64,000 nt of DNA from Chloroflexota bacterium (GTDB lineage Bacteria; Chloroflexota; Dormibacteria; Aeolococcales; Aeolococcaceae), in contig VBIQ01000014.1 of the NCBI GenBank assembly GCA_005880985.1, positions 40,534 through 104,533 of the forward strand, given 5' to 3'. The notes below the pieces were generated by a model. That model was not told the origin of the DNA and searched no databases. It saw only the letters and a program-made list of their open reading frames with translations. This document shows positions 23,594 through 32,130 of this stretch, piece after piece (within the stretch, counting starts at the first letter, position 1; every line of letters begins with the position of its first letter). The position numbers and the translations under genes are program-made.

Positions 23594-26592
23594 GTCCGCG
23601 CCCTCGGGACGGCCGAGCCGACCAGGGCGGCGGCGAGCTCGCCGCCCGATGACTCCGCCTGCCGGCGCCCGCGGTCAGTCGCGGATCCCAGGTACGACTC
23701 CACCACACGTGGATCACACAGCACATCTGCCGGACGACCCTCGGCCACGACCGCGCCGAGGTCGAGCGCGATGAGCCGGGCGGCGAGGCCGCTGACGAGC
23801 GGGATGTCGTGCTCGATGATGAGGATGGCGCATTCGAGCCGGCGGCGGATGCCCTCGAGCAGCGGTCCGAGGGCTTCGGCCTCCCGCTGGGCGATGCCGG
23901 AGGAAGGTTCGTCGAGCAGCAGGACTGAGGGACGATGGGCGATGAGGCAGCCCAGCTCGACGATGCGCCTCGTGCCCGTCGACAGCTCGGAGACGAACTT
24001 GTTGCGGTATGCGTCGAGGTTCATCGTCTCGATGAGTTCGTCCACCCGCTCGTGGACGGCGAGCTCGGAATCGGCGACCCGGGGGACGCCCAGAAGGGCG
24101 GGTAGCGCGGCCTCGATCTCGCCCTCCCGATGGAGGGCGACGGCGAGGCACTCGGCGACGGTGAGCCCCGGCCACAGCCTGGCGTCCTGGAAGGAACGAC
24201 CAAGGCCTGCCATGGCGCGTCGCACCGCACCTCCCCGCGTGACATCCCGGGAGCGGAGGACGACGTGCCCGCCGTCGGGGCGTGCGAAGCCCGATATGAG
24301 GTCGAAAAGCGTGGTCTTGCCGGCGCCGTTGGGCCCGATGATGCCGAGGATCTCGTGCTCGTGCAGGTCGAAGCTGACACCGTCCACGGCGGTGACTCCC
24401 CCGTAGTGCTTGGTCAGCGCATCTGCGGACAGGCAGATAGGATGCTCGGAGGCATCGACCGGCCTGTGCTCACCCGCGTGCGTGACACGCCCGTTGCCCC
24501 CTGGCCCTTCGAGGTGGGCATTGCCCGTTCCTGGCGTGGCGTCGCGGCTCGACGCGAGCTGGCGCTCACCGGCGGCAGCGCCCTGCAGGAACACCGCGCG
24601 CAGGATGTCGGGACGGTGTAGTAGTTCGACCGTCGGGCCGGCGAAGCGCACCTGACCCTTTTCCATGAACACGGCGCGCTGGGCTAGCTCGAGGGCGACG
24701 TTCACCGACTGTTCGACGATGATGATGGTCGTCCCGCGCGCGTTGATGGCACGCAGGATGTCGACGAGTTTCGCGAGGATGACCGGAGCGAGCCCGAGCG
24801 AGAGCTCGTCGATGAGCAGAAGGCGGGGCTCGGCGATGAACGCTTGGGCGAGGCTCAGCATCTGCTGCTCGCCGCCGGACAGGTCGCCTGCCAGCGTGTG
24901 CCAGCGTTCGCGCAGCACGGGGAAGTGCCCGACAACGCGCTGGACGGCCTCGTCTGAGTGGGCGCGGTCCTTGCGGACCAGCCACGTCGCCACCTTCAGG
25001 TTGTCGGCGACGGACAGTGTGGGAAAGATGCCGCGGCCTCCCGGAATCGCCATGATCCCCAGACGGGCGCAGGCCATGGGGTCGGCGTGCGTGATATCGC
25101 GACCGGCCAACGAGATCGCGCCGTCGGTCGGTTGGACGAGGCCGGTGATGGCGCGCATGAACGTCGACTTTCCCGCTCCGTTGGTCCCCAGCAGCGCCAC
25201 CATCTCACCCTCGTCGATCTCGAAGTCGACGCCGAACAGAACCTGCACGCCACCGTATCCCGCGTCGACGCCGCGGCAGCAGAGCAGTGCTGTCGACGCG
25301 AGCGTCTGCTTGGCCCTGGTGGCGCGCTGCGCGTCTGCAGCGATGGTCGCGCGGACGCTCGCGTTGATGACTCCGCCCGCGACCACGATGAAGGCCAGGA
25401 GGGTCAGGGCGGGACGGGGGCCGTTGGCATTTTGGATCCCAGCGATGACAGCGGACACCACGATGCCGCCCAGCGCGTACCAGAACAGCGACCAGGCGTA
25501 GGCCTGTGACCGGACCCGAGGAGGAACCACGGAGGCGACGAGAGTCGTGTACGCAGGCAGGAACCCGTATGCGCCGACGCTCAGGGCGATCGCCGCGGCC
25601 ACCGACAGAATGAAGACCGGCGCGGCTGCCATCACGAGGACGCCGAGGCCGAACTCGACGATCATGAGCCCGTTGATAAGCGGCAGCATGCGCAGCCGGT
25701 CGGAGCGCATCGCGCGCTGGGTGAGCACGCCGCCAACGACGATGCCGGCGACCCCGCCGACGCCATAGAGACCGGTGAGCACGCCCCGCGCGGCGTCACC
25801 CATGCCGTAGACGTCCTTGAAGAAGTTCGAGAGCAGGGTGACGAAGGGGATGGTGCCGCCACCGAAGAGGAACGCCGCGAACCAGGTCCGCCGCAGGCTC
25901 GGAATGGCGCGGATGCGCCGGTATCCCTCGAGAATGGAGCCGTGCTCCTCGCTCGCGCCCGCGCCGCCCTGCGAGGCACCACGTTGGGGCTCGCGCAGCG
26001 TCGTGAACGCGACGGCCGCGAGGACGAAGGTCGGCAGCGCGAGGATGACGAAGGCCGCGCGCCAACCGAGCACGGCCGCGATCAGCCCCGCGAGCGGACC
26101 TCCCAGGAGCGCCAGCGCCTGGCCGAAGGTGCGGTAGCTGCCGAAAACCGTACCGAGCGAGCGCGGCGGGTAGTAGTCGGACAGCAGGCTGGGATAGATC
26201 GTCTCCGTGCTCAGCAGGCCGATGCCACCGAGAAGGCGAGCGATGACGAGCAGCGCGAGCACCGGCGCGAGCCCCGAGAGCAGCGCCGTGAAGCCCCAGA
26301 ACACCGCTGTCACGGTGCTCAGCACCACCCGATTGCGGCGGTCTCCGGCGTAGCCGAGGACGACGGCGAAGATGATGGGGACAGCGCTGGTGATGGCGGC
26401 GATGACGGTGATCGCGCCGGTCGACACGTGGAACGTGTCGCGGATGTCGGGAGCCAGAACGCCGAAGGCGACAAGATCGAAGTTCTGGACGCCCGCGAGC
26501 GCCACGAGCACGGCGAGCGGCAGTAGGCCGACGGGCCCGAGACCGGCCAGGGAGCGAAGCGTCGCGCGCGGGACGCGCTCAGGCTTGGACAT
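23590..26592 (-). CDS. Three-part fusion: MFS transporter + LivF-type ATPase + LivG-type ATPase
   Basis: One open frame of 1000 residues joins a complete MFS permease (about 15-425, with GYAGDRRNRV and 12 likely helices) to two ABC ATPases. The first (about 440-665) has Walker A GTNGAGKST near 470, signature LSGGEQQ near 573, and reads like LivF. The second (about 710-960) has GPNGAGKTT near 756, a degenerate signature LSTGT near 874, and reads like LivG. A linker of about 45 residues separates them. The ATG at 26592 overlaps the permease stop by 14 bases and has AAGGTGG upstream. No stop or frameshift breaks the joins. ABC plus MFS in one chain is rare; how they work together is unknown. Confidence 0.9.
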   Translation of the reverse strand: MSKPERVPRATLRSLAGLGPVGLLPLAVLVALAGVQNFDLVAFGVLAPDIRDTFHVSTGAITVIAAITSAVPIIFAVVLGYAGDRRNRVVLSTVTAVFWGFTALLSGLAPVLALLVIARLLGGIGLLSTETIYPSLLSDYYPPRSLGTVFGSYRTFGQALALLGGPLAGLIAAVLGWRAAFVILALPTFVLAAVAFTTLREPQRGASQGGAGASEEHGSILEGYRRIRAIPSLRRTWFAAFLFGGGTIPFVTLLSNFFKDVYGMGDAARGVLTGLYGVGGVAGIVVGGVLTQRAMRSDRLRMLPLINGLMIVEFGLGVLVMAAAPVFILSVAAAIALSVGAYGFLPAYTTLVASVVPPRVRSQAYAWSLFWYALGGIVVSAVIAGIQNANGPRPALTLLAFIVVAGGVINASVRATIAADAQRATRAKQTLASTALLCCRGVDAGYGGVQVLFGVDFEIDEGEMVALLGTNGAGKSTFMRAITGLVQPTDGAISLAGRDITHADPMACARLGIMAIPGGRGIFPTLSVADNLKVATWLVRKDRAHSDEAVQRVVGHFPVLRERWHTLAGDLSGGEQQMLSLAQAFIAEPRLLLIDELSLGLAPVILAKLVDILRAINARGTTIIIVEQSVNVALELAQRAVFMEKGQVRFAGPTVELLHRPDILRAVFLQGAAAGERQLASSRDATPGTGNAHLEGPGGNGRVTHAGEHRPVDASEHPICLSADALTKHYGGVTAVDGVSFDLHEHEILGIIGPNGAGKTTLFDLISGFARPDGGHVVLRSRDVTRGGAVRRAMAGLGRSFQDARLWPGLTVAECLAVALHREGEIEAALPALLGVPRVADSELAVHERVDELIETMNLDAYRNKFVSELSTGTRRIVELGCLIAHRPSVLLLDEPSSGIAQREAEALGPLLEGIRRRLECAILIIEHDIPLVSGLAARLIALDLGAVVAEGRPADVLCDPRVVESYLGSATDRGRRQAESSGGELAAALVGSAVPRART

Positions 26593-28762
26593 CGGCCGCC
26601 ACCTTGACGGGAACGCGGGAAGACGCCTCAGCTCCGTCGTCGCCGTCTGTGATGAGTCGCAGAGGGACCGGCATCGTCTGGTCACGCTCGCTGAGACTGG
26701 TGTCCGCGAGCAGGTTCGGCACCACCAGCCCGCGGCGGGCGGCGATGAGCCGGAGGGCCGCGTCGCGCCCGCGGTAGACGAGATCGCCCAGGCCACCCGG
26801 CAGGAACATCAGCAGGCCGACGATCCCGGCTCCGGTGGCCAGGAGCGACCATCCCGGCGGGAGGAGGTACTGCACGCCGTAGACGTACACCGCCCCGAGG
26901 ACGGCACCACTCAGTGAGCCGAGCCCACCGATGACAACCATGGTGAAGAACTGCAACCCCTGCAGGGCGCTGAACTCGCCGGCAGCGTAGCCCTGCTGCT
27001 GGATGACGAACAGGCCCCCGGCAAGTCCGGCGATGGCTCCAGACACGGCGAAGGCGGCCAAATGGCTGCGCGTCGTGTCGATCGCGAAGGACTGTGCGGC
27101 GAGCCGGTTCTCCTGGCCGGCGATCATCGCTCGGCCGGCGTGACTTGCGCGCAGGCCGCGCACTGCGGTCAGCACGACGACGAGTGTGAAGAGACAAAGG
27201 AAGTACATCTGCCGGTCGGAGTTGAGCGCGACCCGGCCGAACACGCTGAGCGGCGGGAGCTGGTCGGTGGCCTTGAGCCACGGGAAGTACAGGGGATTCA
27301 GGAAGTACTGCGCCGCCGTCACCGCAAACGCCAGCGTCGTGACCGCGAGGAAGGGGCCGCTGATGCGGAGCGCAGGGATCCCGACGACGAACGCCGCGAC
27401 GCTCGCGACCGCCGCCCCGATCGCCAGGGCGACGAACATGTCGACACCGTGGCGCCCGATGAGCAGGCTCGTCATCGCGGCCCCGAGTCCCATGAAGGCA
27501 ACCTGCCCCAGCGAGATGTGACCGGCGAAGCCGGTCAGCACGACGAGCGAACAGGCCACGATCGCATAGATGACGATGAGGGCGGCGAGCTGCGTGCGCG
27601 CCGGCGGCAGCACGTAGGGGAGAGTGAGAGCGACTACGAGCAGGACGGTCATCAGTGCGAAGCGACCGAGCCGCACGGAGCGCAGAGTGGCGAGCTCGGG
27701 CGGCACAGGACGCACCGGCCGGATGGCCTGCCACGTGGAGACTGCCGAGTCGGCGGCGCGTGACAGCGTTCCGCGCTTGACGAGGAGCATGAACAGGACA
27801 GTCCCGAGCAGCGCGACGTCCACGTACGTGCCGTCGCGGAACGTCCAGTTGCTGAGCTGGTCGACGACGCCTAGGCCCAGCGCCGCGAGCACAGTGACCG
27901 GCAGGCTTGTCATGCCCCCGACGACCGCCGCCGTCAGCGTCATCAGCAGCAGAGGCGCACCGCCGTCTGAAACACTCGTGAACGAGGCGAAGCCGAGGAT
28001 GGGCACCCGCAACAGAACCGCGAGCGCCGAGAGCAACCCCGTGATGGTCCAGATGATCGTCGACAGCCGGCGAACGGGGACGCCGAGTAGCTGAGCGCGG
28101 TCGCGGTTGTCGGCCGCCGCGCGAATGGCCACGCCGTAGTGTGTCGCGCGCAGGAACCAGGTCAGCGCGACAAGCACCAGCGGGGCGGCGATCATCGCGA
28201 GGACGTAGTCACCGCTGAAGAGGACAGGAAACACGTAGAAGTGCGCGGTGAACGGTGTCGTGAACGTGCCCGCATTGCCGCGATGCCATTCATAGGGGAT
28301 GACGACGCTGGCCCCGTTGAGGATTTGGGCGAGTCCGATCGTCACGACGGCGACGATGAGCCGCGGGGCGGTCACGAAGCGTCGCAGGATGGTCAGCTCG
28401 ATGACAGCGCCAAGAGCGGCGGCGAGCACCATCCCCGCGGCGACCGACCCGAAGTAGTTGACCCCCACCTGGATGTGCAGCTCGATGGCCACGACCGCAG
28501 CGACCGATCCGAACTCGGCGGCGGCGAAGTTGACGATCCGGTTGGCCCGGTACACGAGCACGATCGCCACCGCGACGAGGGAGTTGATGGCGCCGAAGAC
28601 GAGCCCGGACAGGATGATGCCGGCCGGAGCGCCATGAGGGAGAGTGGCGTTGAGCAACGCCCACAAGAGCAGGGCCGCCACCGCGCCGGCAACGGCCTTG
28701 GCCGGCCTCGGCATCAGGAGCAGCGTGCCGCGCCCGCGCATGGAATGTGTCACCACCGACAT
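26579..28762 (-). CDS. LivH-LivM fused ABC permease
   Basis: This protein has 727 residues from the ATG at 28762, 10 bases after the stop of the binding-protein gene. The first half (about 20-300) is LivH-like: ILSGLVFGAINSLVAVAIVLV and RANRIVNFAAAEFG, ending VALLGTVLFMLLVKR. The second (about 345-655) is LivM-like: YAIVACSLVVLTGFAGHISL, and FVIQQQGYAAGEFSALQGLQ. The two subunits of branched-chain amino-acid-type permeases are usually separate genes of about 300 residues each. The tail of about 70 residues is hydrophilic. An ATG at 28741 is also possible. It is part of the amidohydrolase-to-surface-protein operon. Confidence 0.9.
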   Translation of the reverse strand: MSVVTHSMRGRGTLLLMPRPAKAVAGAVAALLLWALLNATLPHGAPAGIILSGLVFGAINSLVAVAIVLVYRANRIVNFAAAEFGSVAAVVAIELHIQVGVNYFGSVAAGMVLAAALGAVIELTILRRFVTAPRLIVAVVTIGLAQILNGASVVIPYEWHRGNAGTFTTPFTAHFYVFPVLFSGDYVLAMIAAPLVLVALTWFLRATHYGVAIRAAADNRDRAQLLGVPVRRLSTIIWTITGLLSALAVLLRVPILGFASFTSVSDGGAPLLLMTLTAAVVGGMTSLPVTVLAALGLGVVDQLSNWTFRDGTYVDVALLGTVLFMLLVKRGTLSRAADSAVSTWQAIRPVRPVPPELATLRSVRLGRFALMTVLLVVALTLPYVLPPARTQLAALIVIYAIVACSLVVLTGFAGHISLGQVAFMGLGAAMTSLLIGRHGVDMFVALAIGAAVASVAAFVVGIPALRISGPFLAVTTLAFAVTAAQYFLNPLYFPWLKATDQLPPLSVFGRVALNSDRQMYFLCLFTLVVVLTAVRGLRASHAGRAMIAGQENRLAAQSFAIDTTRSHLAAFAVSGAIAGLAGGLFVIQQQGYAAGEFSALQGLQFFTMVVIGGLGSLSGAVLGAVYVYGVQYLLPPGWSLLATGAGIVGLLMFLPGGLGDLVYRGRDAALRLIAARRGLVVPNLLADTSLSERDQTMPVPLRLITDGDDGAEASSRVPVKVAADVQA

Positions 28763-28772
28763 GCGGCGACGG

Positions 28773-30611
28773 TCACGACGGGTAGAACGGCGGTGCGCCG
28801 GCCGGGTAATGCCCGACCTCGAATCGCTGCCCGCCGTAGATCTCGACGTACGTCCCCTGCTTGCCATCGGGCGACGTCTTGCTCTCGTCCCAGTAGATCT
28901 CGCGCGAGTCGATGATCGCGGTGTGCGTGTTGCCGTAGTACCAGGTGCCATCCGCCGCCGTTGATCCGCCGAGCCGCGGCAGAGACCGCGTCCCCGCTGC
29001 GATGTTTGCCGGCGTGAGAATCGGCCCGGCAGCCTGAAGCTGGACGAAGAGCGGTAAGAGTTCGTAGTAGCCGAGGATCGTGCCCTGATCGACCGGGACC
29101 CCTGCGGCCTTGAGCGTGGTCGCCGCCTCACCGTTGGGATCCTGGAACTTCGCATAGCTGCCCAGCTGCGAGAGGCCGAACAGATGGCCCTTGATCTCGT
29201 TCTGGTCCCAGAGCTGCGCGAGGTTGTCCTGGTCGGTCAGAGCGACACCGATCAGCATCCACTCGGGGTGGTACTGTTGATTGTCGGCGTCCCTCATCAG
29301 GAAGGTTGGGATCAGCGGGTCGCAGGCCAGGACCACGGTGGTGTCCTGATCGGCTGCGAACTGCGTTGCCGCGGCCTGGGCGTCCTGCGGCCACTGCGAG
29401 ATGTCCAGCGGGTAGTTGTAGCGGTCGAACCGTTTGCTCGAGACGCCGTACTGCTGCTCGTCGATCTTCTGGACGGTGTCGGCGCACTCCTGGTAGCCCG
29501 GGTTGGTGGGGGTGAACACGGCGAACTTGCGCTGCAGGCCGTTGAGCGGAACCCCACCGTCAGTGCCCGCCCATTTTGCGGGGTTGGGCGCCATCTGCTT
29601 TCCGATGAACTCCGCCTCCTCCGCTCCGCCCAGCGTGCAACTCGGGGTCGGCGCCCAGATATAGGGGTGCTCCGCCTGATACTCCGACTCCGGAAAGTAC
29701 AGCTGGGCGAAACCGAGGTACATGTGGTAGCGCGCGGCGCACTGCGCGAATGGCTCGGACTCATAGCGGCCGTTGTAGGGGTTCAGGTCGCTGAACGCGT
29801 GGAGGGTGTTCACAGCGTAGTCGGCGTCAGCGCAGGCAGCCGACTGGCCCGTTCCGATGGACTCGTTCGTGCAGTTGCCCTGACCGTTGTAGTCCTGGGT
29901 GACGACGTGGCGGCCATAGAGCTCGAACACCTGGCTGAGATAGGCGATGAGCTGCTTATCGTGTGCCTCCGCTTTGTCCGGTGGCTCGGCGCCGGCGGCC
30001 TCGGCCTCCGCGTACACGGCAGCCGCGTTGGCGCCCTGCGCATCCGAGCAGGTGCGCAGGGCGACGTTGATCGTGGTGGCGGTCACACCGTTGTAGGTGG
30101 CGCCGCCGTTGTTGCCCGTGAACTTCGCCACACAGGGAGGGGCGTACTGCGAGTAGGCCAGCTGGTGTACGCCGGGGCGGCAGGGAACGCCGCTCCGCGT
30201 CAGGCCCGAGCCAACCTGGACCGCCCCGACCGGGCCGGCGGAGGCGCCGGTGGCGGGTCCGCCGGCCGCGGTACCGCCTCCGGCGCCTCCGGTCGCGGCG
30301 CCCGCTGGACCGCCGGCGGGACCGGCGCTCGGGGCCGGCGCACCCCCTGACGGCCCGGCACCGGCGGCGCCCGCGGCTCCGGTCGGTCCGGTCCCCTGTG
30401 GTGAGCCGACTCCGACTGTCGGCATGAGTAGGAGGGCCACGAGCCCAACCACGCCCAGGACGTACAGGACCGAGTACCGCCGTGCGTGGTAGGCGGCCCG
30501 GAGGGCCATCCGCCCGATCGGGTCCTGGAGGGCGGCGATCGTCTCCGCCTCCTGCCGTGCCGAGTGCGCACGACGTGCCTTGCGTGTTTGCGCAGCGTCC
30601 GTGTCGTCCAT
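28773..30611 (-). CDS. Membrane-anchored ABC substrate-binding protein (Liv type)
   Basis: This protein has 612 residues. A cytoplasmic N-terminus of about 45 residues precedes one helix (about 48-66, VLYVLGVVGLVALLLMPTVG), then a long Gly/Ala/Pro linker (about 70-130) and a periplasmic binding-protein domain (about 160-600) of the Liv family. It has several Cys (for example CRPGVHQLAYSQ, CADADYAVNTL) and WAPTPSCTLGGAEEAEF. There is no signal peptidase site, so it stays tethered. Large size and the uncleaved anchor resemble the second binding protein at 53453. It lies between the amidohydrolase and the fused permease gene, with 10- to 56-base gaps. Ligand unknown. Confidence 0.82.
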   Translation of the reverse strand: MDDTDAAQTRKARRAHSARQEAETIAALQDPIGRMALRAAYHARRYSVLYVLGVVGLVALLLMPTVGVGSPQGTGPTGAAGAAGAGPSGGAPAPSAGPAGGPAGAATGGAGGGTAAGGPATGASAGPVGAVQVGSGLTRSGVPCRPGVHQLAYSQYAPPCVAKFTGNNGGATYNGVTATTINVALRTCSDAQGANAAAVYAEAEAAGAEPPDKAEAHDKQLIAYLSQVFELYGRHVVTQDYNGQGNCTNESIGTGQSAACADADYAVNTLHAFSDLNPYNGRYESEPFAQCAARYHMYLGFAQLYFPESEYQAEHPYIWAPTPSCTLGGAEEAEFIGKQMAPNPAKWAGTDGGVPLNGLQRKFAVFTPTNPGYQECADTVQKIDEQQYGVSSKRFDRYNYPLDISQWPQDAQAAATQFAADQDTTVVLACDPLIPTFLMRDADNQQYHPEWMLIGVALTDQDNLAQLWDQNEIKGHLFGLSQLGSYAKFQDPNGEAATTLKAAGVPVDQGTILGYYELLPLFVQLQAAGPILTPANIAAGTRSLPRLGGSTAADGTWYYGNTHTAIIDSREIYWDESKTSPDGKQGTYVEIYGGQRFEVGHYPAGAPPFYPS

Positions 30612-30667
30612 AGGGGTCGCCTCAGCGAACCTGGCTCCTTCTCCCCAGCGGCCGCGTGGTCTCGCTC

Positions 30668-31849
30668 CTACACCGAGGTCGCGACCCGTCCGTTGCCGAC
30701 GCGCCCTATGACGTTCTCGCCCACAAGCTCGACGAAGTTGGCGGCGTAGAACTTCTCCCGGTCGCCGTCGCTGACACCTTCGAGCTCGGCTTCGAACTTG
30801 CCGAGCGGGTCGGTCGTTCCCTCGGGATGCGGATAGTCGGACGAGAACATGAACAACTCGGCGCCCGCCTCACGGATCATCCAGCCCACTGGCTCGCCGG
30901 GGAACGGAGTGAACTTCAGGTGCTGCTTGACGTACTCCGAGGGCTTCATCGTCAGCCGCTGCAGTGGCTCCTCGGTCCGCTTGAACGACCGCAGTGCGCC
31001 GTCGAGATGGTGCAGCCAGGAGACGACCCAGTCGGCGCCCTGCTCGATGCAGCCGCCGCGGAGATGCGGAAAGCGGTCGAACAGCCCGTCGAGGACGAGC
31101 ACGCCGAGGAAGATCTCGGGCGAGTGATGGATCCCGAGGTAGTCCTTCGAGCGGACGTTCTCACCCCCGCCAAGGTGGTCCTTGACCGGCATGTTGTTGT
31201 TGTGGAACGCCTTGTCGAGGAGTTCGCCGCCGCCGCCGACGTGAAGCACGAACGGCACACCCGCCTCGCTGAGCGTGTCCCAGAAGGGGTCGAGGTCGGG
31301 GTGGGTTGGCGCTTTGTCACCCGCCGGCTTCGAGGGGATCATGATCGCCGCGCAGCCGAGTTCGATCGCCTCCGTGGCCGCAGCCGTCGCGCGCCTTGGA
31401 TCGGTGAGCGGGATGTTGGCGACGGGCAGAAGCCGAGGGTCTGCGGAGCAGAAGTCCGTCATGGCGCGGCTGAAGGCCGACGTCCCCTCGTAGACGTCCA
31501 GGTCCTTGGAGAGCTTGTACAGCAGCGTCCCGAAGGTCGAGAAGACGAGCTGTGCGTCGAAGCCGAGCAGGTCGAGCGCGCGGCTGCGCTCCTTCGGGTC
31601 CCAGGCACCCATGGCGGACCAACCCTTGTCCTTCATGAGGCTCTGCTCGGCCTGAGCCGCCTTGGCCGGATCGGTGCGGCGCTCCTCGGCGTGGGCGACC
31701 GCCGTCTGGAGTGTCTCCTTGCGGAGGTCGAAGAGGTCGCGCCGCAGCAGACCGCGCTTGTCGGGAGCCATGTAGGCGTCGAGGAAGTCGGGAAGCTCGA
31801 GGATGTGGCTGTCCGCGTCGAAGATCGTTCGCTGACCCGCATAGGCCAT
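30668..31849 (-). CDS. Amidohydrolase-2 family metal-dependent hydrolase/decarboxylase
   Basis: This protein has 393 residues and the TIM-barrel amidohydrolase 2 fold. It opens FDADSHILELPDFLDAYM, a DxxxH variant of the usual N-terminal metal motif. Further metal candidates are VPFVLHVGGGGE and the strand 8 Asp in LFMFSSDYPHPEGT. The family includes ACMSD-like decarboxylases and 2-pyrone-4,6-dicarboxylate hydrolases. It is the first gene of the transporter operon, and a TetR-type palindrome lies 25 bases upstream of the ATG at 31849. A step in degradation of the transported compound is inferred. Confidence 0.85.
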   Translation of the reverse strand: MAYAGQRTIFDADSHILELPDFLDAYMAPDKRGLLRRDLFDLRKETLQTAVAHAEERRTDPAKAAQAEQSLMKDKGWSAMGAWDPKERSRALDLLGFDAQLVFSTFGTLLYKLSKDLDVYEGTSAFSRAMTDFCSADPRLLPVANIPLTDPRRATAAATEAIELGCAAIMIPSKPAGDKAPTHPDLDPFWDTLSEAGVPFVLHVGGGGELLDKAFHNNNMPVKDHLGGGENVRSKDYLGIHHSPEIFLGVLVLDGLFDRFPHLRGGCIEQGADWVVSWLHHLDGALRSFKRTEEPLQRLTMKPSEYVKQHLKFTPFPGEPVGWMIREAGAELFMFSSDYPHPEGTTDPLGKFEAELEGVSDGDREKFYAANFVELVGENVIGRVGNGRVATSV

Positions 31850-31873
31850 GGTCCTAGGCCCTCCAACCCTTCC

Positions 31874-31890
31874 GGTGACAGCTCGTCACC
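31874..31890. promoter_or_regulatory. Second copy of the TetR operator palindrome
   Basis: GGTGAC-N5-GTCACC lies 25-41 bases upstream of the amidohydrolase ATG. Arms and spacer length are identical to the palindrome before the TetR gene (19339-19357), while the spacers differ (AGCTC against ACGCC). That pattern fits one protein binding both. Confidence 0.65.
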
Positions 31891-31956
31891 TCAACGGAGT
31901 GACAGAATGCCACCACGGTCGGTGAGAATGCAAGGGCGGCAGGGCCGCGAGTCCCC

Positions 31957-32048
31957 CGGGGCTCCGGAGCTGAGGCTCTGAAGTCAGGAGGCTTGCGCTG
32001 CACATGGCGCCCGTGGCTGAATTCGAGCTGAATTCGGGGTCTCGCCTT
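31957..32048. repeat. Dispersed repeat, copy at 32 kb
   Basis: This copy shares CTCCGGAG near its start and a run of about 50 bases (from GGAGGCTTGCG through CCCGTGGCTGAATTCGAGCT) with 17833-17912, with few differences. It ends in GGTCTCGCC where the other copy has CGAGACGCC, so the inner five bases are inverted. No tRNA fragment follows. It lies in the gap between the amidohydrolase start and the GGDEF-EAL 3' end. Confidence 0.7.
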
Positions 32049-32130
32049 CAGCCCACCGGCACAATGCCGGTCATGGAGGCAGCGGCCATGCGGGTCGTCG
32101 ACGGCACCGCAGCACGGCGGAAGACGCCTC

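Noticed and set aside
30250..30492. Plus-strand Ala/Pro frame over the binding-protein stalk
   Set aside because: It is the complement of the Gly/Ala/Pro linker; low complexity and no start signal.
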